Shown: positions 34,507 to 43,998, counted from the stretch's first letter. The stretch: DNA of 64,000 nucleotides from Oribacterium sp. (GCA_004554245.1 SFND01000005.1:62001-126000), one strand, 5' to 3'. The notes: generated by a model from the sequence alone, not told the origin. Numbers and translations are program-made.

Positions 34507-35909
34507 TCCAGGAAGGATTTCAGGTACGTGACGGCCTTCGCCTCGTCGTCGAAGAGCGTATCCGAATACTGTGCATACCGGAGCTTATCGCGGTACTCGG
34601 CACGGAGCGCCGGCGTATAGATCTCACTGCACTCCGGGAGGAAGCAGCCGCTCACGCGCTGGTAGCAGTTCCGCGCACAGGCCTTCTTCCGCGCACTGCG
34701 GTCCACGAACTCGGCGAGCGACTGGTGGATCACCTGGTCCTCCGCCGGAAGATAGTAGTAGTGCTCGAAATCCGCGAAGAAGAGCTTTCGCTCCCCCTCG
34801 AAAAGCTGCACATAGAGCTCGACCGCGCTGCCCTCGGCGTGCAGCGCCCAGAAATCCCCCCTGAGATCCATCGGCTTCGGCAGTGTAAGCGCTGGCCAAT
34901 GCTGGCGGCAGTCATCCGTCGCTTCGCGGGTGGCGTTTTCGTCGGCATCTGGCCAATGCAGGTGGCGATCATCCGTCGCTTCGCGGGTGTCGCTTCCGCC
35001 GGCATCTGTGTCATGCTGGCGGCGATCATCTGTCGCTTCGCGGGTGCCGTTTTCTACCGAAGCGTGCGCTGATGGAGGCATTGGCGAAAGAAACGTGAAG
35101 GAGAGGTGGACGAGCGGCGTGCTACCGTCCTGCAGGCGCTCATGCGCGCGGAGGCGGAAATCGCTGTGGGGCAGGCTGCGATAGCGAAGCAGCGGCAGCA
35201 GGTTCGGGATGTTCGCGATGTCCTCGGCGTTGTGGAGAAGGAGCGTGTCGAGCAGCGCCGGTGCCTTCGTTTTCTGCCACTCGAAGTAAACCTCGATGAG
35301 CTCGCCGCCGGTGAAGCGATCCTCGCGGTCAATGCCGAGAAAACGCTCACAGCTTTTCAGCTTGAGATCCGGAAGGTCGAGCAGGTGCTTGAGCGGCCGG
35401 AATTTCTTGAACAGGTCGAAGCTCTCGACGGTGTCGAAGCTGTACGGCAGCCCATACTGCTCGAGCATGTGGCGGAGAAACGGGATGTCGAAGCCGTCGC
35501 CATTATAGGAAATCAGGATCTTTTTCGTGCGGAGCAGCTCGAAAAACGCCTGCAGCACCGCCGGCTCGTCCGCGACATCCTCGCAGAAATACTGGAGGAG
35601 CGTCCAGTGACCGGCGGCTTTCGGCTCGCTACGGTCAGGCGAAGCGGTGATGTGGCTGGTCGGAGTGCTGGCGGCACTGAGTGCCGATGGAACGGAGATC
35701 TCAGCTTCGTCGGAAGAGACGGCGATGTTACTATCCTTTGCGATGGACGCATCCGCAGTGTACGTCAATATGCCGATCAGGTAGAGGCCGGCGCTGCGGG
35801 CGGAGAGACCGGTGGTCTCAATGTCAAAAAAGAGGACGTCCTCCGGGGCGCCGATCGTGTATATATCAGATGGAACAGGCTGTGTCAGAACTTTCTCGAT
35901 GCAGATCAT
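34491..35909 (-). CDS. Ribonuclease H-like 3'-5' exonuclease domain protein (YprB-like)
   Basis: A 472-residue protein. The start at 35909 has GGGAAAGG upstream; the frame is open for 38 more codons but without a site. The DnaQ-like core shows ExoI DIETTGL near 31 with metal-binding Asp and Glu, ExoII SYNGDGFDIPFL near 137 and a C-terminal HNAEDIANI (ExoIII-like, near 233). It resembles the YprB/RNase H-like proteins of Firmicutes. Two low-complexity stretches interrupt it: an Ala/Ser-rich one at about 62-100 and, at about 285-345, three copies of a 17-19 residue repeat (TREATDDR...). The last codons GTT-TAT-GGG-GTC-TGA lie inside a palindromic repeat, so the native C-terminus was probably replaced. 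The substrate is unknown. Confidence 0.8.
   Translation of the reverse strand: MICIEKVLTQPVPSDIYTIGAPEDVLFFDIETTGLSARSAGLYLIGILTYTADASIAKDSNIAVSSDEAEISVPSALSAASTPTSHITASPDRSEPKAAGHWTLLQYFCEDVADEPAVLQAFFELLRTKKILISYNGDGFDIPFLRHMLEQYGLPYSFDTVESFDLFKKFRPLKHLLDLPDLKLKSCERFLGIDREDRFTGGELIEVYFEWQKTKAPALLDTLLLHNAEDIANIPNLLPLLRYRSLPHSDFRLRAHERLQDGSTPLVHLSFTFLSPMPPSAHASVENGTREATDDRRQHDTDAGGSDTREATDDRHLHWPDADENATREATDDCRQHWPALTLPKPMDLRGDFWALHAEGSAVELYVQLFEGERKLFFADFEHYYYLPAEDQVIHQSLAEFVDRSARKKACARNCYQRVSGCFLPECSEIYTPALRAEYRDKLRYAQYSDTLFDDEAKAVTYLKSFLEVYGV
34888..35060. repeat. 57-60 bp minisatellite inside the exonuclease gene
   Basis: Three tandem copies centred on ATCATCYGTCGCTTCGCGGG (about 34910, 34967 and 35027) encode the TREATDD repeats on the minus strand. 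Two of the copies start with TGGCCAATGC, the core of the dispersed GCCAATG/CATTGGC word. Confidence 0.85.
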
Positions 35910-36175
35910 GTGGACCTTTCCCTTCATACTTGGTAAACTAAAGAACGATTCAGGTGCTGGAAATGCCGGCAGGCAGAGCCGCGGTACAGCGGTGGAATGC
36001 CTGCGGTTAGCTAGAACTAACATACGCCACTACTGTAGCATCTCAGCAGACCTGCTACAAGTGTAGCGACTTGAATTTTCAAAATCAATGGTTTTAATTG
36101 ACGAACACATGTTTTTGATATAACATAGAAGCAGCAAATCCGGGAAAAGGGAAATTCTGCGCAGCGGGAGGCCAA

Positions 36176-36270
36176 GGGGTCAGACCCACGCGTGAATTCA
36201 GTGCCCTCCTTATGCCTTTCAGAAGGGGGTCTGACCCCGGATCAGTAAGGGGTGGCCAGGGGCTGACCCC
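36176..36270. repeat. Degenerate GGGGTCWGACCCC palindromes upstream of ruvA
   Basis: GGGGTCAGACCC (36176), GGGGTCTGACCCC (36226-36238) and GGGGCTGACCCC (36258) lie in 36066-36291, which otherwise shows only AT-rich sequence. They are decayed members of the palindrome family. Confidence 0.7.
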
Positions 36271-36291
36271 CGATGTTGAGGAGAATACAAC

Positions 36292-36924
36292 ATGATTCAC
36301 TTTATACATGGAACGCTTAGCGATGTGGCCGAGGGGCTGGTGGTCGTCGAGGCGGCCGGTGTCGGCTATGGCATCCACGTGCCGGCGTCAGTGATCGGCG
36401 CGCTGCCGCCGATCGGCGAGGACATCAAAATCTATACATACTTTTCGCTGACGCAGAACGGCGTGGATCTCTATGGCTTCCTGAGCCCGGAGGACCGTGC
36501 GATGTTCACGATGCTGCTGACGGTCAGCGGCATCGGCCCGAAGGGTGCGCTCGGCATCCTCAGTGCGCTGACACCGGATGATCTCCGAATGGCGATCGTG
36601 ACCGGCGACAGTAAGGCGATTTCACGTGCACCGGGCGTCGGGAACAAGACCGCACAGCGCGTGGTGCTCGAGCTCAAGGATAAGCTTGATGCGACCGAGG
36701 TCTTCAGCTCGGCGCTGGATCACGGTCATGGTGCTGGGGCAGTGGTGGATGCCGGTGCAGCCGCCGGTGTGTATGGTGCGCAGAAGGAAGCCGTGGAAGC
36801 CCTCGTGGCCCTCGGCTACTCGAACGTCGAGGCGAGCCGTGCCGTGAAGAAGGTCGAGCTCAGCGAAGGCATGACCGTGGATCAGATCCTGAAGGCGAGC
36901 CTGAAGAACCTGAATTTTTTATGA
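36292..36924 (+). CDS. ruvA: Holliday junction helicase subunit RuvA
   Basis: A DNA-binding subunit that holds four-way junctions for RuvB. The 210-residue protein has the N-terminal OB-fold (IHFIHGTLSDVAEGLVVVEA, GVGYGIHVP), the two helix-hairpin-helix motifs (TVSGIGPKGALGILSAL near 79-95 and APGVGNKTAQRVVLELKDK near 113-131), an Ala/Gly-rich flexible linker (about 145-162) and domain III, which contacts RuvB (EALVALGYSNVEASRAVKK). GAGGAG precedes the ATG. ruvB follows 10 bp later. Confidence 0.96.
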   Translation: MIHFIHGTLSDVAEGLVVVEAAGVGYGIHVPASVIGALPPIGEDIKIYTYFSLTQNGVDLYGFLSPEDRAMFTMLLTVSGIGPKGALGILSALTPDDLRMAIVTGDSKAISRAPGVGNKTAQRVVLELKDKLDATEVFSSALDHGHGAGAVVDAGAAAGVYGAQKEAVEALVALGYSNVEASRAVKKVELSEGMTVDQILKASLKNLNFL

Positions 36925-36934
36925 GGTATGAATT

Positions 36935-37945
36935 TTGGAACGTAGAGTAATCAATACAGATGAGACGGTAGAGGATCGGCAGCTGGAGCCGAAGATTCGT
37001 CCGCAGACGCTCGATGACTATATCGGCCAGAGTAAGCTGAAGGAGATGCTGAAGATCTATATTCAGGCGGCGAAGAACCGCGGAGAGTCTCTGGATCACT
37101 GCCTGTTTTACGGCCCACCGGGACTCGGCAAGACGACCATCAGTAACATCATCGCGAATGAGCTCGGGGTGAATATCAAGGTGACCTCGGGGCCGGCGAT
37201 CGAGAAGCCGGGCGAGATCGCCGCGATTCTGAACGGACTTTCTGAGGGCGATGTGCTCTTCGTCGACGAGATCCACCGCCTGAACCGTCAGGTCGAGGAG
37301 GTGCTGTACCCGGCGATGGAGGATTTCGCCATCGATATCATGCTCGGAAAGGACTCCACCGCGCGCTCGATCCGCCTGGATCTCCCGCACTTCACGCTGA
37401 TCGGTGCGACGACTCGTGCAGGACTGCTGTCTGCACCGCTCCGTGACCGTTTCGGCATCATCACGAAGCTCGAGTTTTACACCACCGAGGAGCTGATGCA
37501 GATCGTACGACGTTCCGCGAAGGTGCTGAATGTAGACATTGACGACGCCGGCGCTGAGCGTATCGCACTGCGCTCCCGCGGCACGCCGAGACTCGCGAAC
37601 CGCCTGCTGAAGCGCGTACGTGACTTCGCAGATGTCCGTTTCGACGGGCGCATCACTCAGGAGGTCGCCGACATGGCGCTTGACATCCTCGACGTCGATA
37701 AGCTCGGCCTCGACCAGAACGACCGGAACTACCTCATGACCATCATCGATAAGTTCTCCGGCGGACCGGTCGGTGTCGAAACCCTGGCCGCCGCCCTCGG
37801 CGAGGACAGCGGCACCATCGAGGACGTCTACGAGCCGTACCTCCTCATGAACGGACTCATCAACCGCACCCCGCGCGGACGTGTCGCCACCGCAAACGCC
37901 TACCGGCACTTCGGACTGCCGTACCAGGCGGCGATGGAACTGTGA
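36935..37945 (+). CDS. ruvB: Holliday junction helicase ATPase RuvB
   Basis: A hexameric AAA+ motor for branch migration. The 336-residue protein begins with a TTG at 36935 (GAGG six to ten bases upstream), giving MERRVINTDET, the conserved N-terminus. It has Walker A GPPGLGKTT near 64-72, Walker B FVDEIHRL near 108-115, sensor 1 GATTRAGLLSAPLRDRFG near 158-175 and the C-terminal winged helix (GLINRTPRGRVATANAYRHFG). Length is normal. It forms an operon with ruvA. Confidence 0.97.
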   Translation: MERRVINTDETVEDRQLEPKIRPQTLDDYIGQSKLKEMLKIYIQAAKNRGESLDHCLFYGPPGLGKTTISNIIANELGVNIKVTSGPAIEKPGEIAAILNGLSEGDVLFVDEIHRLNRQVEEVLYPAMEDFAIDIMLGKDSTARSIRLDLPHFTLIGATTRAGLLSAPLRDRFGIITKLEFYTTEELMQIVRRSAKVLNVDIDDAGAERIALRSRGTPRLANRLLKRVRDFADVRFDGRITQEVADMALDILDVDKLGLDQNDRNYLMTIIDKFSGGPVGVETLAAALGEDSGTIEDVYEPYLLMNGLINRTPRGRVATANAYRHFGLPYQAAMEL

Positions 37946-37969
37946 GGTTTAATACCATGAATGCTTCTT

Positions 37970-38065
37970 GTGGCATTGATGGCATAAATTCTGGCATAGA
38001 AATGGCATAGATGACACAATAAATGACACAAGAATGACACAGGAAATGACACAAGAAATGACAAT
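37970..38065. repeat. Degenerate ~11-bp tandem repeats downstream of ruvB
   Basis: Four TGGCATNNA words (37971-38010) are followed by five ATGACACAAGA-like words (38011-38065), spaced 10-12 bp apart. The stretch 37946-38158 is otherwise AT-rich, with an extended -10 element TGCTATAAT (38107-38115) that may start the next operon. Confidence 0.65.
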
Positions 38066-38158
38066 GAAGCATTTGAAAAAATCAAATGGCACGCGATTTC
38101 CGCTCTTGCTATAATGTTATACAAAGAAACAATATCATAAAGAAGGGGAATATTAACT

Positions 38159-39556
38159 ATGGCAACGAAGAAAAAATTTCATGTGCCGCACAGCTTCATG
38201 ATCGTGTTTTCGATCATCGTGTGTGCTGTGCTTCTGACCTGGATCATCCCGGCGGGTGAGTATGTACGTGTGGAGAATGCAGACGGCATCAAGGTCATCG
38301 ATCCGACGCAGTTCAGCTATGTCGATCGTACACCGGTGAATCCGTTCCTGATCCCGATGTATATCGTGAATGCGTTTGTAAAGCGTGTCGATATCATGCT
38401 GGTTATCCTGTTTTCGGGTGCGGCTTTCCACATGCTGACGCAGTCTGGTTCACTGCAGGCGGTGATCGCGAAGCTCGCGAAGAAGTTTTCCAACAACCTG
38501 TATGTATTTATCCCGATTCTGACGCTGATGTTCGGTCTCATCTGCACGACCCAGGGTGTCAACATGTTCATCGCGTTCGCACCGGTGATGGTTATGCTTG
38601 CACTGGCGATCGGTCTGGACTCGATCACAGGTGCAGCCATCATCCTGCTCGGTGGCGCCATCGGATTTTCGACGGGAACGCTGAACCCGAATACGACGGT
38701 TGTAGCACAGAAGATCGCGGAGCTGCCGCTGTACTCCGGCATCGGCTACCGCTGGGTATGCTTCGCTGTGTACTATGTGATCACGAACATCTTTCTCGTG
38801 CGCTATGCACTGAAGATTCAGAAGGACCCGACGAAGAGCCCGATGTATGAGCTCGACCAGAAGAGTGAGTTCCGCACAGCCGGCGGTCTGGATGATTTCG
38901 GGACCATCGATCTGCGAAAGATCTTAAATATCGTCGCACTCGTGGTTTCACTTGCGGTCGTGATCTATGGCAGCATCAAGCTGGACTGGGATATGCCAGA
39001 GATGGCGGCGATGTTCATCTGGCTCGCCATCGTGGTCGGCATCATTTCCGGCTTCGATACGGATACGATCTGTAAGAACTTCCTCGAGGGCTGCAAGAAG
39101 ATGATGTCTGCGATGATCATTATCGGCCTCGCACAGTCCATCAGTGCCATCATGAAGGATGGTAAGATCATCGATACCGTCGTACATGCCCTCGCGGGCG
39201 GACTCGGCAGTGTGCCGACGCTTCTGCAGGCACCGGCGATGCTGATTGCGAACACCATCATCAACGTGTTCCTGACCTCCGGCTCCGGACAGGCCGCAGC
39301 GGTGATGCCGATCATGGTGCCGCTTTCCGACCTTATCGGTGTGACGAGACAGACCGCGGTGCTCGCCTTTAACTTCGGTGACGGCTTCTGTAACTACATC
39401 CTGCCGACCTCGACTGCACTCATGGGCATCATCAGTGCCTGCAACATCCCGTATGATCGCTGGATGCGCTTCATGTGGAAGATGTTTGCCATCTGGCTGG
39501 TGGTCGGTACAGTGCTGCTGGTGATCGCGCAGATCATCCACTTCGGACCGATGTAA
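38159..39556 (+). CDS. YfcC-type integral membrane transporter
   Basis: A 465-residue protein with about 12 hydrophobic segments. It belongs to the YfcC/DcuC superfamily (C4-dicarboxylate or amino-acid carriers of the ion transporter superfamily): an opening SFMIVFSIIVCAVLLTWIIPAGEY, paired re-entrant motifs (TTQGVNMFIAFAPVM; GSGQAAAVMPIMVPL), and NPNTTVVAQ in between. AAGGGG lies upstream of the ATG. An M20 amidohydrolase follows 12 bp later, so the carrier probably imports the peptide or N-acyl amino acid that the hydrolase cleaves, as in AbgT-AbgAB-type pairs. The substrate itself is not readable. Confidence 0.88.
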   Translation: MATKKKFHVPHSFMIVFSIIVCAVLLTWIIPAGEYVRVENADGIKVIDPTQFSYVDRTPVNPFLIPMYIVNAFVKRVDIMLVILFSGAAFHMLTQSGSLQAVIAKLAKKFSNNLYVFIPILTLMFGLICTTQGVNMFIAFAPVMVMLALAIGLDSITGAAIILLGGAIGFSTGTLNPNTTVVAQKIAELPLYSGIGYRWVCFAVYYVITNIFLVRYALKIQKDPTKSPMYELDQKSEFRTAGGLDDFGTIDLRKILNIVALVVSLAVVIYGSIKLDWDMPEMAAMFIWLAIVVGIISGFDTDTICKNFLEGCKKMMSAMIIIGLAQSISAIMKDGKIIDTVVHALAGGLGSVPTLLQAPAMLIANTIINVFLTSGSGQAAAVMPIMVPLSDLIGVTRQTAVLAFNFGDGFCNYILPTSTALMGIISACNIPYDRWMRFMWKMFAIWLVVGTVLLVIAQIIHFGPM

Positions 39557-39568
39557 GGAGAAAGTACT

Positions 39569-40744
39569 ATGAGCGATAAGAAGACTTTATTTGCTGCGAT
39601 CGATGCACAGCGGGATACGCTCTGCTCGATGGCGGACCAGATTTTCGATCATCCGGAATATGATGGAGAAGAGGTGTTTGCCAGCGGACTGCTGACCGAT
39701 TATCTTCGTGCACATGGCTTCGAGGTCGAGATGGGCGTCGGCGGATTCAAGACGGCGTTCCGTGCGACCTTCAAGCATGGCGAGGGCGGTCCGAAGCTCG
39801 GCATCCTCTGCGAGTACGATGCACTTCGGAACCTCGGACATGGCTGCGGCCATCATATGCAGGGGCCGGGCTGCCTCGGTGCCGCGGTGGCACTGAAGAA
39901 CATGGACGGTGCGGAGCCGTTCGAGCTCATCATCTATGGTACACCGGCCGAGGAAACGTTCGGCAGTAAGGTGCAGATGCTGGAGCGTGGCTGCTTCCGT
40001 GAACTGGATGTCGCCTTCATGATGCATGGCGGTCCGAATACCTGCACGGATGTGAAGTGCCTCGCGCAGAAGAGCTTCAACGTGACCTTCCACGGAAAGC
40101 GCGCGCATGCCGCACTGGCACCGGAGAAGGGCAGAAGTGCCTTCGATGCCATGCTGGTCGCATTCCAGGGCGTCGAGTTCCTGCGGGAGCATGTGCCGGA
40201 TGATGTGCGCATGCACTACTGCATGACCGAGCTTCCAGGCCCGTCCAATGTCGTGCCGGCGACGGCAAAGGGTGAGTTTTCACTGCGTTCCTTCTCAAAG
40301 AAAGAGCTCGAGGATATCAGTGTCCGCTTCCAGGATATCATCAAGGGCGCAGCGCTGATTGCCGGCGTCGACTATGAGATCAAGGACGGCACCTTCTTCT
40401 TCAACAAGATTCCGGTGCTTCGTCTGAATCAGCTTCTGATGGACAATGCTGAGCTCGCGGGTGCTCCGCAGCTCGCGCCGCCACGTGAGAAGACCGGTTC
40501 GACCGATTTCGGCAATGTTATGTACGAGATTCCGGGTTCCTGCATCCGTGTCGCGTTCGTACCGGAGGGAACCGCTTCCCACTCCCAGGAGTTCGTGGAC
40601 GCCGGAAAGAGCGACGCCGCGCATAACTGTGTGATCTACGGTGCAAAGAGCATCGCCGGTGCATGCTATGACCTGCTGCATACCGAGGGTCTCCTCGATG
40701 CGGTCAAGGCAGAATATGCGGAGAATAAAAAGAAATATCAGTGA
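39569..40744 (+). CDS. M20-family amidohydrolase
   Basis: A 391-residue zinc-dependent peptidase or aminoacylase of the M20D group (AbgB/HipO-like). Metal ligands are visible in CEYDALRNLGHGCGHHMQG (near 86-104), in PAEETFGSK near 128-136 and in MHGGPNT near 151. The dimerisation domain includes GKRAHAALAPEKGRSAFDA near 174-192. The C-terminal segment TGSTDFGNVMYEIPG is typical. AAGGAG precedes the ATG. Co-transcription with the YfcC-type carrier suggests uptake and hydrolysis of an amino-acid conjugate or dipeptide. A hairpin GATTTTCGAGCGAAAATC just after the stop may help end the transcript. Confidence 0.9.
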   Translation: MSDKKTLFAAIDAQRDTLCSMADQIFDHPEYDGEEVFASGLLTDYLRAHGFEVEMGVGGFKTAFRATFKHGEGGPKLGILCEYDALRNLGHGCGHHMQGPGCLGAAVALKNMDGAEPFELIIYGTPAEETFGSKVQMLERGCFRELDVAFMMHGGPNTCTDVKCLAQKSFNVTFHGKRAHAALAPEKGRSAFDAMLVAFQGVEFLREHVPDDVRMHYCMTELPGPSNVVPATAKGEFSLRSFSKKELEDISVRFQDIIKGAALIAGVDYEIKDGTFFFNKIPVLRLNQLLMDNAELAGAPQLAPPREKTGSTDFGNVMYEIPGSCIRVAFVPEGTASHSQEFVDAGKSDAAHNCVIYGAKSIAGACYDLLHTEGLLDAVKAEYAENKKKYQ

Positions 40745-40938
40745 TTTTCGAGCGAAAATCGTGTATGATAGAAGCCGTGTGAGGCATACAGCAGAGTGGT
40801 TTGCGAATACTTCAGACAAAAGATCTCCGCAGGCAGCGATTTGGAAAGTGCATCGTGTGCGGAAATCAGACAATCGAAAAGAAATGCAGCTGCATTGATT
40901 ATAGTTCAGACTATTTTCGTGCAGCCGCATACCGATGA

Positions 40939-40969
40939 GAGGGCTGACATGAATGTCGGCCCTCTTTTT
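40939..40969 (+). terminator. Intrinsic terminator between the amidohydrolase and yitT genes
   Basis: GAGGGCTGACA and TGTCGGCCCTC pair (one G-U) around TGAA and are followed by five T. It sits 195 bp after the amidohydrolase gene. The remaining bases of 40745-41123 show no gene. Confidence 0.85.
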
Positions 40970-41123
40970 GATTGCGTGAAAAGGCATGTGAAAATGATAG
41001 CGAAGACGAAGTGGAGCATGGAAAGATCGATGGTCGAAATCACATAAGGCGGATGGGAAACAGACATCCCATGCGGAAGCAGGGTGTCATAAAAATAAGA
41101 ACCTGGAAGAGGAGGAAACATAA

Positions 41124-42011
41124 ATGAAAACGATTTTAGTGAAGAATCAGAAGAAGTGGAGAGAAACCGGGCTTGATATCCTGGGGGATTTCGCGGGGGC
41201 GCTGCTGCAGGCCATCGGTGTCTGGTGCTTCATCGAGCCGAGCCGCATCGCGCCGGGCGGGGTGTCGGGCATCGCACTGATGATCAACCATCTGTTCGGC
41301 TTACCGATCGGTGCACTCAGCCTCGCCATCAACATCCCACTGCTGCTGGCGTCCTGGCTGCTGCTGAATCGCGGGATGACACTGAAGACCATCCGCACGG
41401 TCATCTGCATGAGCGTGATCCAGGACCTCGTGTCGGCGCTCTGTCCATGGCAGTACGCAGGAGACCGCCTCGTATCCTGCGCCTTCGGCGGCATCTTCGT
41501 GGACGTCGGCCTGGCACTGATCTTCATGCGAAACTCGACGAGCGGCGGTGGCGATATCCTCGCGAAGCTTCTTCAGAAGCGTTTCCCCTATATGCAGACC
41601 GGCTATGCCATCATGCTGGTGGACTTCGTGATCGTCACGGTCTCCGTGCTGGTCTTCGGTGAGATCGAAGCGGCACTGTACGGCATCATCTCCATCGTCT
41701 GCACTACCCAGTCGATGGATGCGCTTCTCTATGGACTGAACCGCGGCAGCCTGATCACGATCCACTCTGTGAAAAACGAAGAAATCGCGCATGAAATCAT
41801 GGAAACCATGGACCGCGGTACTACCTTCTATAAAAGCATCGGCGGCTTCAGCGGCAAGGAATGCCTCACCCTCACCTGCGCCGTCGACCGTAAGCAGTTT
41901 CCGATCGTGAAGGAAATCATCGACCGCCACGACCCGCACGCTTTTGTCATCGTCTCCCCGACGAAGGAAACCTACGGCGAAGGCTTCATCGACGACCCAC
42001 GGAAGCTTTGA
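41124..42011 (+). CDS. YitT-family membrane protein with DUF2179 domain
   Basis: 295 residues: about five to six membrane helices in the N-terminal two thirds (IEPSRIAPGGVSGIALMIN, then a GGGDILAKLL segment typical of YitT), followed by a cytoplasmic DUF2179 domain (about 205-285: GSLITIHSVKNEEIAHEIME, GGFSGKECLTLTCAV, DPHAFVIVSPTKETYGEGF). Proteins of this kind are very common in Firmicutes in several paralogues; their transported compound is not established. GGAGG precedes the ATG. A monocistronic unit. Confidence 0.92.
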   Translation: MKTILVKNQKKWRETGLDILGDFAGALLQAIGVWCFIEPSRIAPGGVSGIALMINHLFGLPIGALSLAINIPLLLASWLLLNRGMTLKTIRTVICMSVIQDLVSALCPWQYAGDRLVSCAFGGIFVDVGLALIFMRNSTSGGGDILAKLLQKRFPYMQTGYAIMLVDFVIVTVSVLVFGEIEAALYGIISIVCTTQSMDALLYGLNRGSLITIHSVKNEEIAHEIMETMDRGTTFYKSIGGFSGKECLTLTCAVDRKQFPIVKEIIDRHDPHAFVIVSPTKETYGEGFIDDPRKL

Positions 42012-42063
42012 GCGAAGTTTACAGTTCAGGCTCCGGGTCCCCCACCGCTGCCATCGCTTGCGG

Positions 42064-42093
42064 TTGCATCGCGCTTGCGGGCTATGTTATAAT
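42064..42093 (+). promoter_or_regulatory. Probable zapA promoter
   Basis: TTGCAT (42064-42069), 18 bp, TATAAT (42088-42093), about 90 bp before zapA. Confidence 0.55.
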
Positions 42094-42181
42094 AAGTGGT
42101 CGAAAACATGGCGAACACCGTGAGGCATAGGCGCGTTCACCCGTGCTTCATGGACGTAAGAGATAGAGGAGTAACAGTTTC

Positions 42182-42601
42182 ATGGCAGGAAAGAATTCTG
42201 TAGAGGTCGTAATCAATGGCAAGATCTACCAGCTGGCGGGGAGTGAGTCCGAGAGCTATATGCATGAGGTAGCGAGCTACCTGAACCAGAAAATTCTCGA
42301 TTTTCAGAAGGAGACCATGGGCTACAACAAGCTCGATGACAGCATCAAGGCACTTCTCCTCGAGGTGAACATCTGTGACGATCTCTTCAAGGAGCGGAAG
42401 AGAAGCCGTGACATCCAGCAGGCGCGGGATGATGCGGAGCGCGAGAGCTATGCTGCGAAGCATGACCTCGTGAATATGCAGATGAAGCTCGAGACGACCC
42501 TTCGCGAGCTCGAGAACACGCAGAAGAAGCTGGCGGAGCTCGAGGCGAAGCAGGCAGCGCAGGATGCGCGTGATCGTGCGCTTGCATCCACGAAGAAATA
42601 A
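42182..42601 (+). CDS. zapA: Cell division protein ZapA
   Basis: A 139-residue FtsZ-ring stabiliser. The N-terminal ZapA domain (VEVVINGKIYQLAGSESESY, then VASYLNQKI) is followed by a helix and a long charged coiled coil (about 75-130, rich in Glu/Lys/Arg), in which ZapA dimers pair. GAGGAG precedes the ATG. The U32 protease-like gene starts six bases after the stop, a pairing often seen in Firmicutes, so they are probably co-transcribed. The C-terminal ~20 residues are Ala/Asp/Arg-rich and longer than in most ZapA. Confidence 0.9.
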   Translation: MAGKNSVEVVINGKIYQLAGSESESYMHEVASYLNQKILDFQKETMGYNKLDDSIKALLLEVNICDDLFKERKRSRDIQQARDDAERESYAAKHDLVNMQMKLETTLRELENTQKKLAELEAKQAAQDARDRALASTKK

Positions 42602-42606
42602 AGAAA

Positions 42607-43941
42607 ATGAAAATCAAACGAGATAAACGTGTAGAGCTGCTGGCCCCGGCCGGTTCGTTCCAGTCCGTGGTCGCGGCGGTCAATGCCGGCGCCGACGCGG
42701 TATACATGGGCGGCCGTCGCTTCGGTGCCCGCGCCTACGCAGATTCAGCACAGGCCGAGGGGGAAGATATGGTGATGGAGGCGATCCGTTACTGTCATCT
42801 CTTCTCGGTAAAACTATATATGACGGTAAATATACTCTTTAAGGACGACGAACTTAAGGAGCTTTTTTCGTACATAAAACCCTACTACGAGGAGGGCGTC
42901 GACGGCCTCATCATGCAGGATCTCGGCGCCGTACGCGTGATCAGGTCAATGTTTCCGGACCTCGAGGTACATGCCAGCACGCAGCAGACCATCACCAGCG
43001 TGGCCGGTGCCCGGATGGCGCAGCGCTTCGGCATGACCCGGGCGGTCGTGTCCCGTGAACTCAGTCTTCAGGAGATCCGGAAGATCCACGACGAGAGCGG
43101 CATGGAGCTCGAGGTCTTCTGCCATGGCGCGATGTGCTACAGCTACTCCGGTGCCTGCTTCATGTCCTCGCTCCTCGGCGGCCGTTCCGGCAACCGCGGA
43201 CGCTGCGCCGGCACCTGCCGTCTCTGCTATGAGACTGCAGGGCAGAAGGGCTACTACCTCAGCATGAAGGATATGCAGACGATCGAGCTGCTGCCGGAGC
43301 TGATCGAAGCCGGTGCCTACAGCTTTAAGATCGAGGGCCGTATGAAGTCCCCGCTGTACACCGCGGGGGTCGTCAGCGTCTACCGCAAGTACCTCGACCT
43401 CGCGCTCGACTGCATTGACCGAAAACAGGGGGCAGCGAAGCACGGCAGTATGTCGGGCTACCGCGTGGCCGAGGAGGACCTCCGGACGCTGCGCGAGATC
43501 TTCGACCGCGGCGGCACCAGCAGCTATCTGAAGAAGCATAACGGCGCGGACATGATCGCGCTGTCGGAGAAGAAGTTCCGTGCGGTGGATCAGACGGTGA
43601 CGGACCGCATCCAGGCCGCGTACATCGACCGCAACCGGACGATCACGGTGGACGCCGTGATGGACATGACGGTGGGCGCGCCGGCGGTGCTGACCCTCAG
43701 CGACGCAGCCGGTCGCATGGTGACCGCGGTGTCGGAGGACCTCGTGCTCCCAGCCGAGCAGCGGCCGGTGCAGGCGACGGAGGTCGAGGCGCGGCTCCGG
43801 AAAACCGGTGGCACCGCATTTACATTAGGAAACGTACAGGTATCGGTTCATGGCGATGCGTTCTATCCGGTCGGAAAGCTGAATGAGCTTCGCCGAACCG
43901 CACTCGCGATGTATGAAGAGGAGAGGATGTTAGGAGATTAA
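42607..43941 (+). CDS. U32-family peptidase, N-terminal part (gene interrupted by an IS607-family element)
   Basis: 444 residues containing the complete U32 domain: ELLAPAGSFQSVVAAVNAGADAVY start (quoted in part: LLAPAGSFQSVVAAVNAGA), the signature ELEVFCHGAMCYSYSGACFM near 169-188, and RCAGTCRLCYE with its cysteines. U32 proteins include collagenase-like peptidases and the RlhA/TrhP-type enzymes that hydroxylate RNA. The natural gene continues at 45948: the codon GGA at 43933 is where the element entered, and joining GG there to GG at 45946 restores one reading frame of 819 codons (ERML-G-RFYVARRE). The last few residues here (GD) are encoded by the element. The fragment might fold alone, but loses the C-terminal DUF3656-type region. 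Confidence 0.88.
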   Translation: MKIKRDKRVELLAPAGSFQSVVAAVNAGADAVYMGGRRFGARAYADSAQAEGEDMVMEAIRYCHLFSVKLYMTVNILFKDDELKELFSYIKPYYEEGVDGLIMQDLGAVRVIRSMFPDLEVHASTQQTITSVAGARMAQRFGMTRAVVSRELSLQEIRKIHDESGMELEVFCHGAMCYSYSGACFMSSLLGGRSGNRGRCAGTCRLCYETAGQKGYYLSMKDMQTIELLPELIEAGAYSFKIEGRMKSPLYTAGVVSVYRKYLDLALDCIDRKQGAAKHGSMSGYRVAEEDLRTLREIFDRGGTSSYLKKHNGADMIALSEKKFRAVDQTVTDRIQAAYIDRNRTITVDAVMDMTVGAPAVLTLSDAAGRMVTAVSEDLVLPAEQRPVQATEVEARLRKTGGTAFTLGNVQVSVHGDAFYPVGKLNELRRTALAMYEEERMLGD

Positions 43942-43998
43942 ATTAACTGACAAACGTGATTAAATGTGTTTAAATATACCCATAGAAGGGAATTGTTT

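Noticed and set aside
40741..41123. Small peptide gene after the amidohydrolase
   Set aside because: Frames of 60-85 codons cross the terminator at 40939 and lack ribosome sites.
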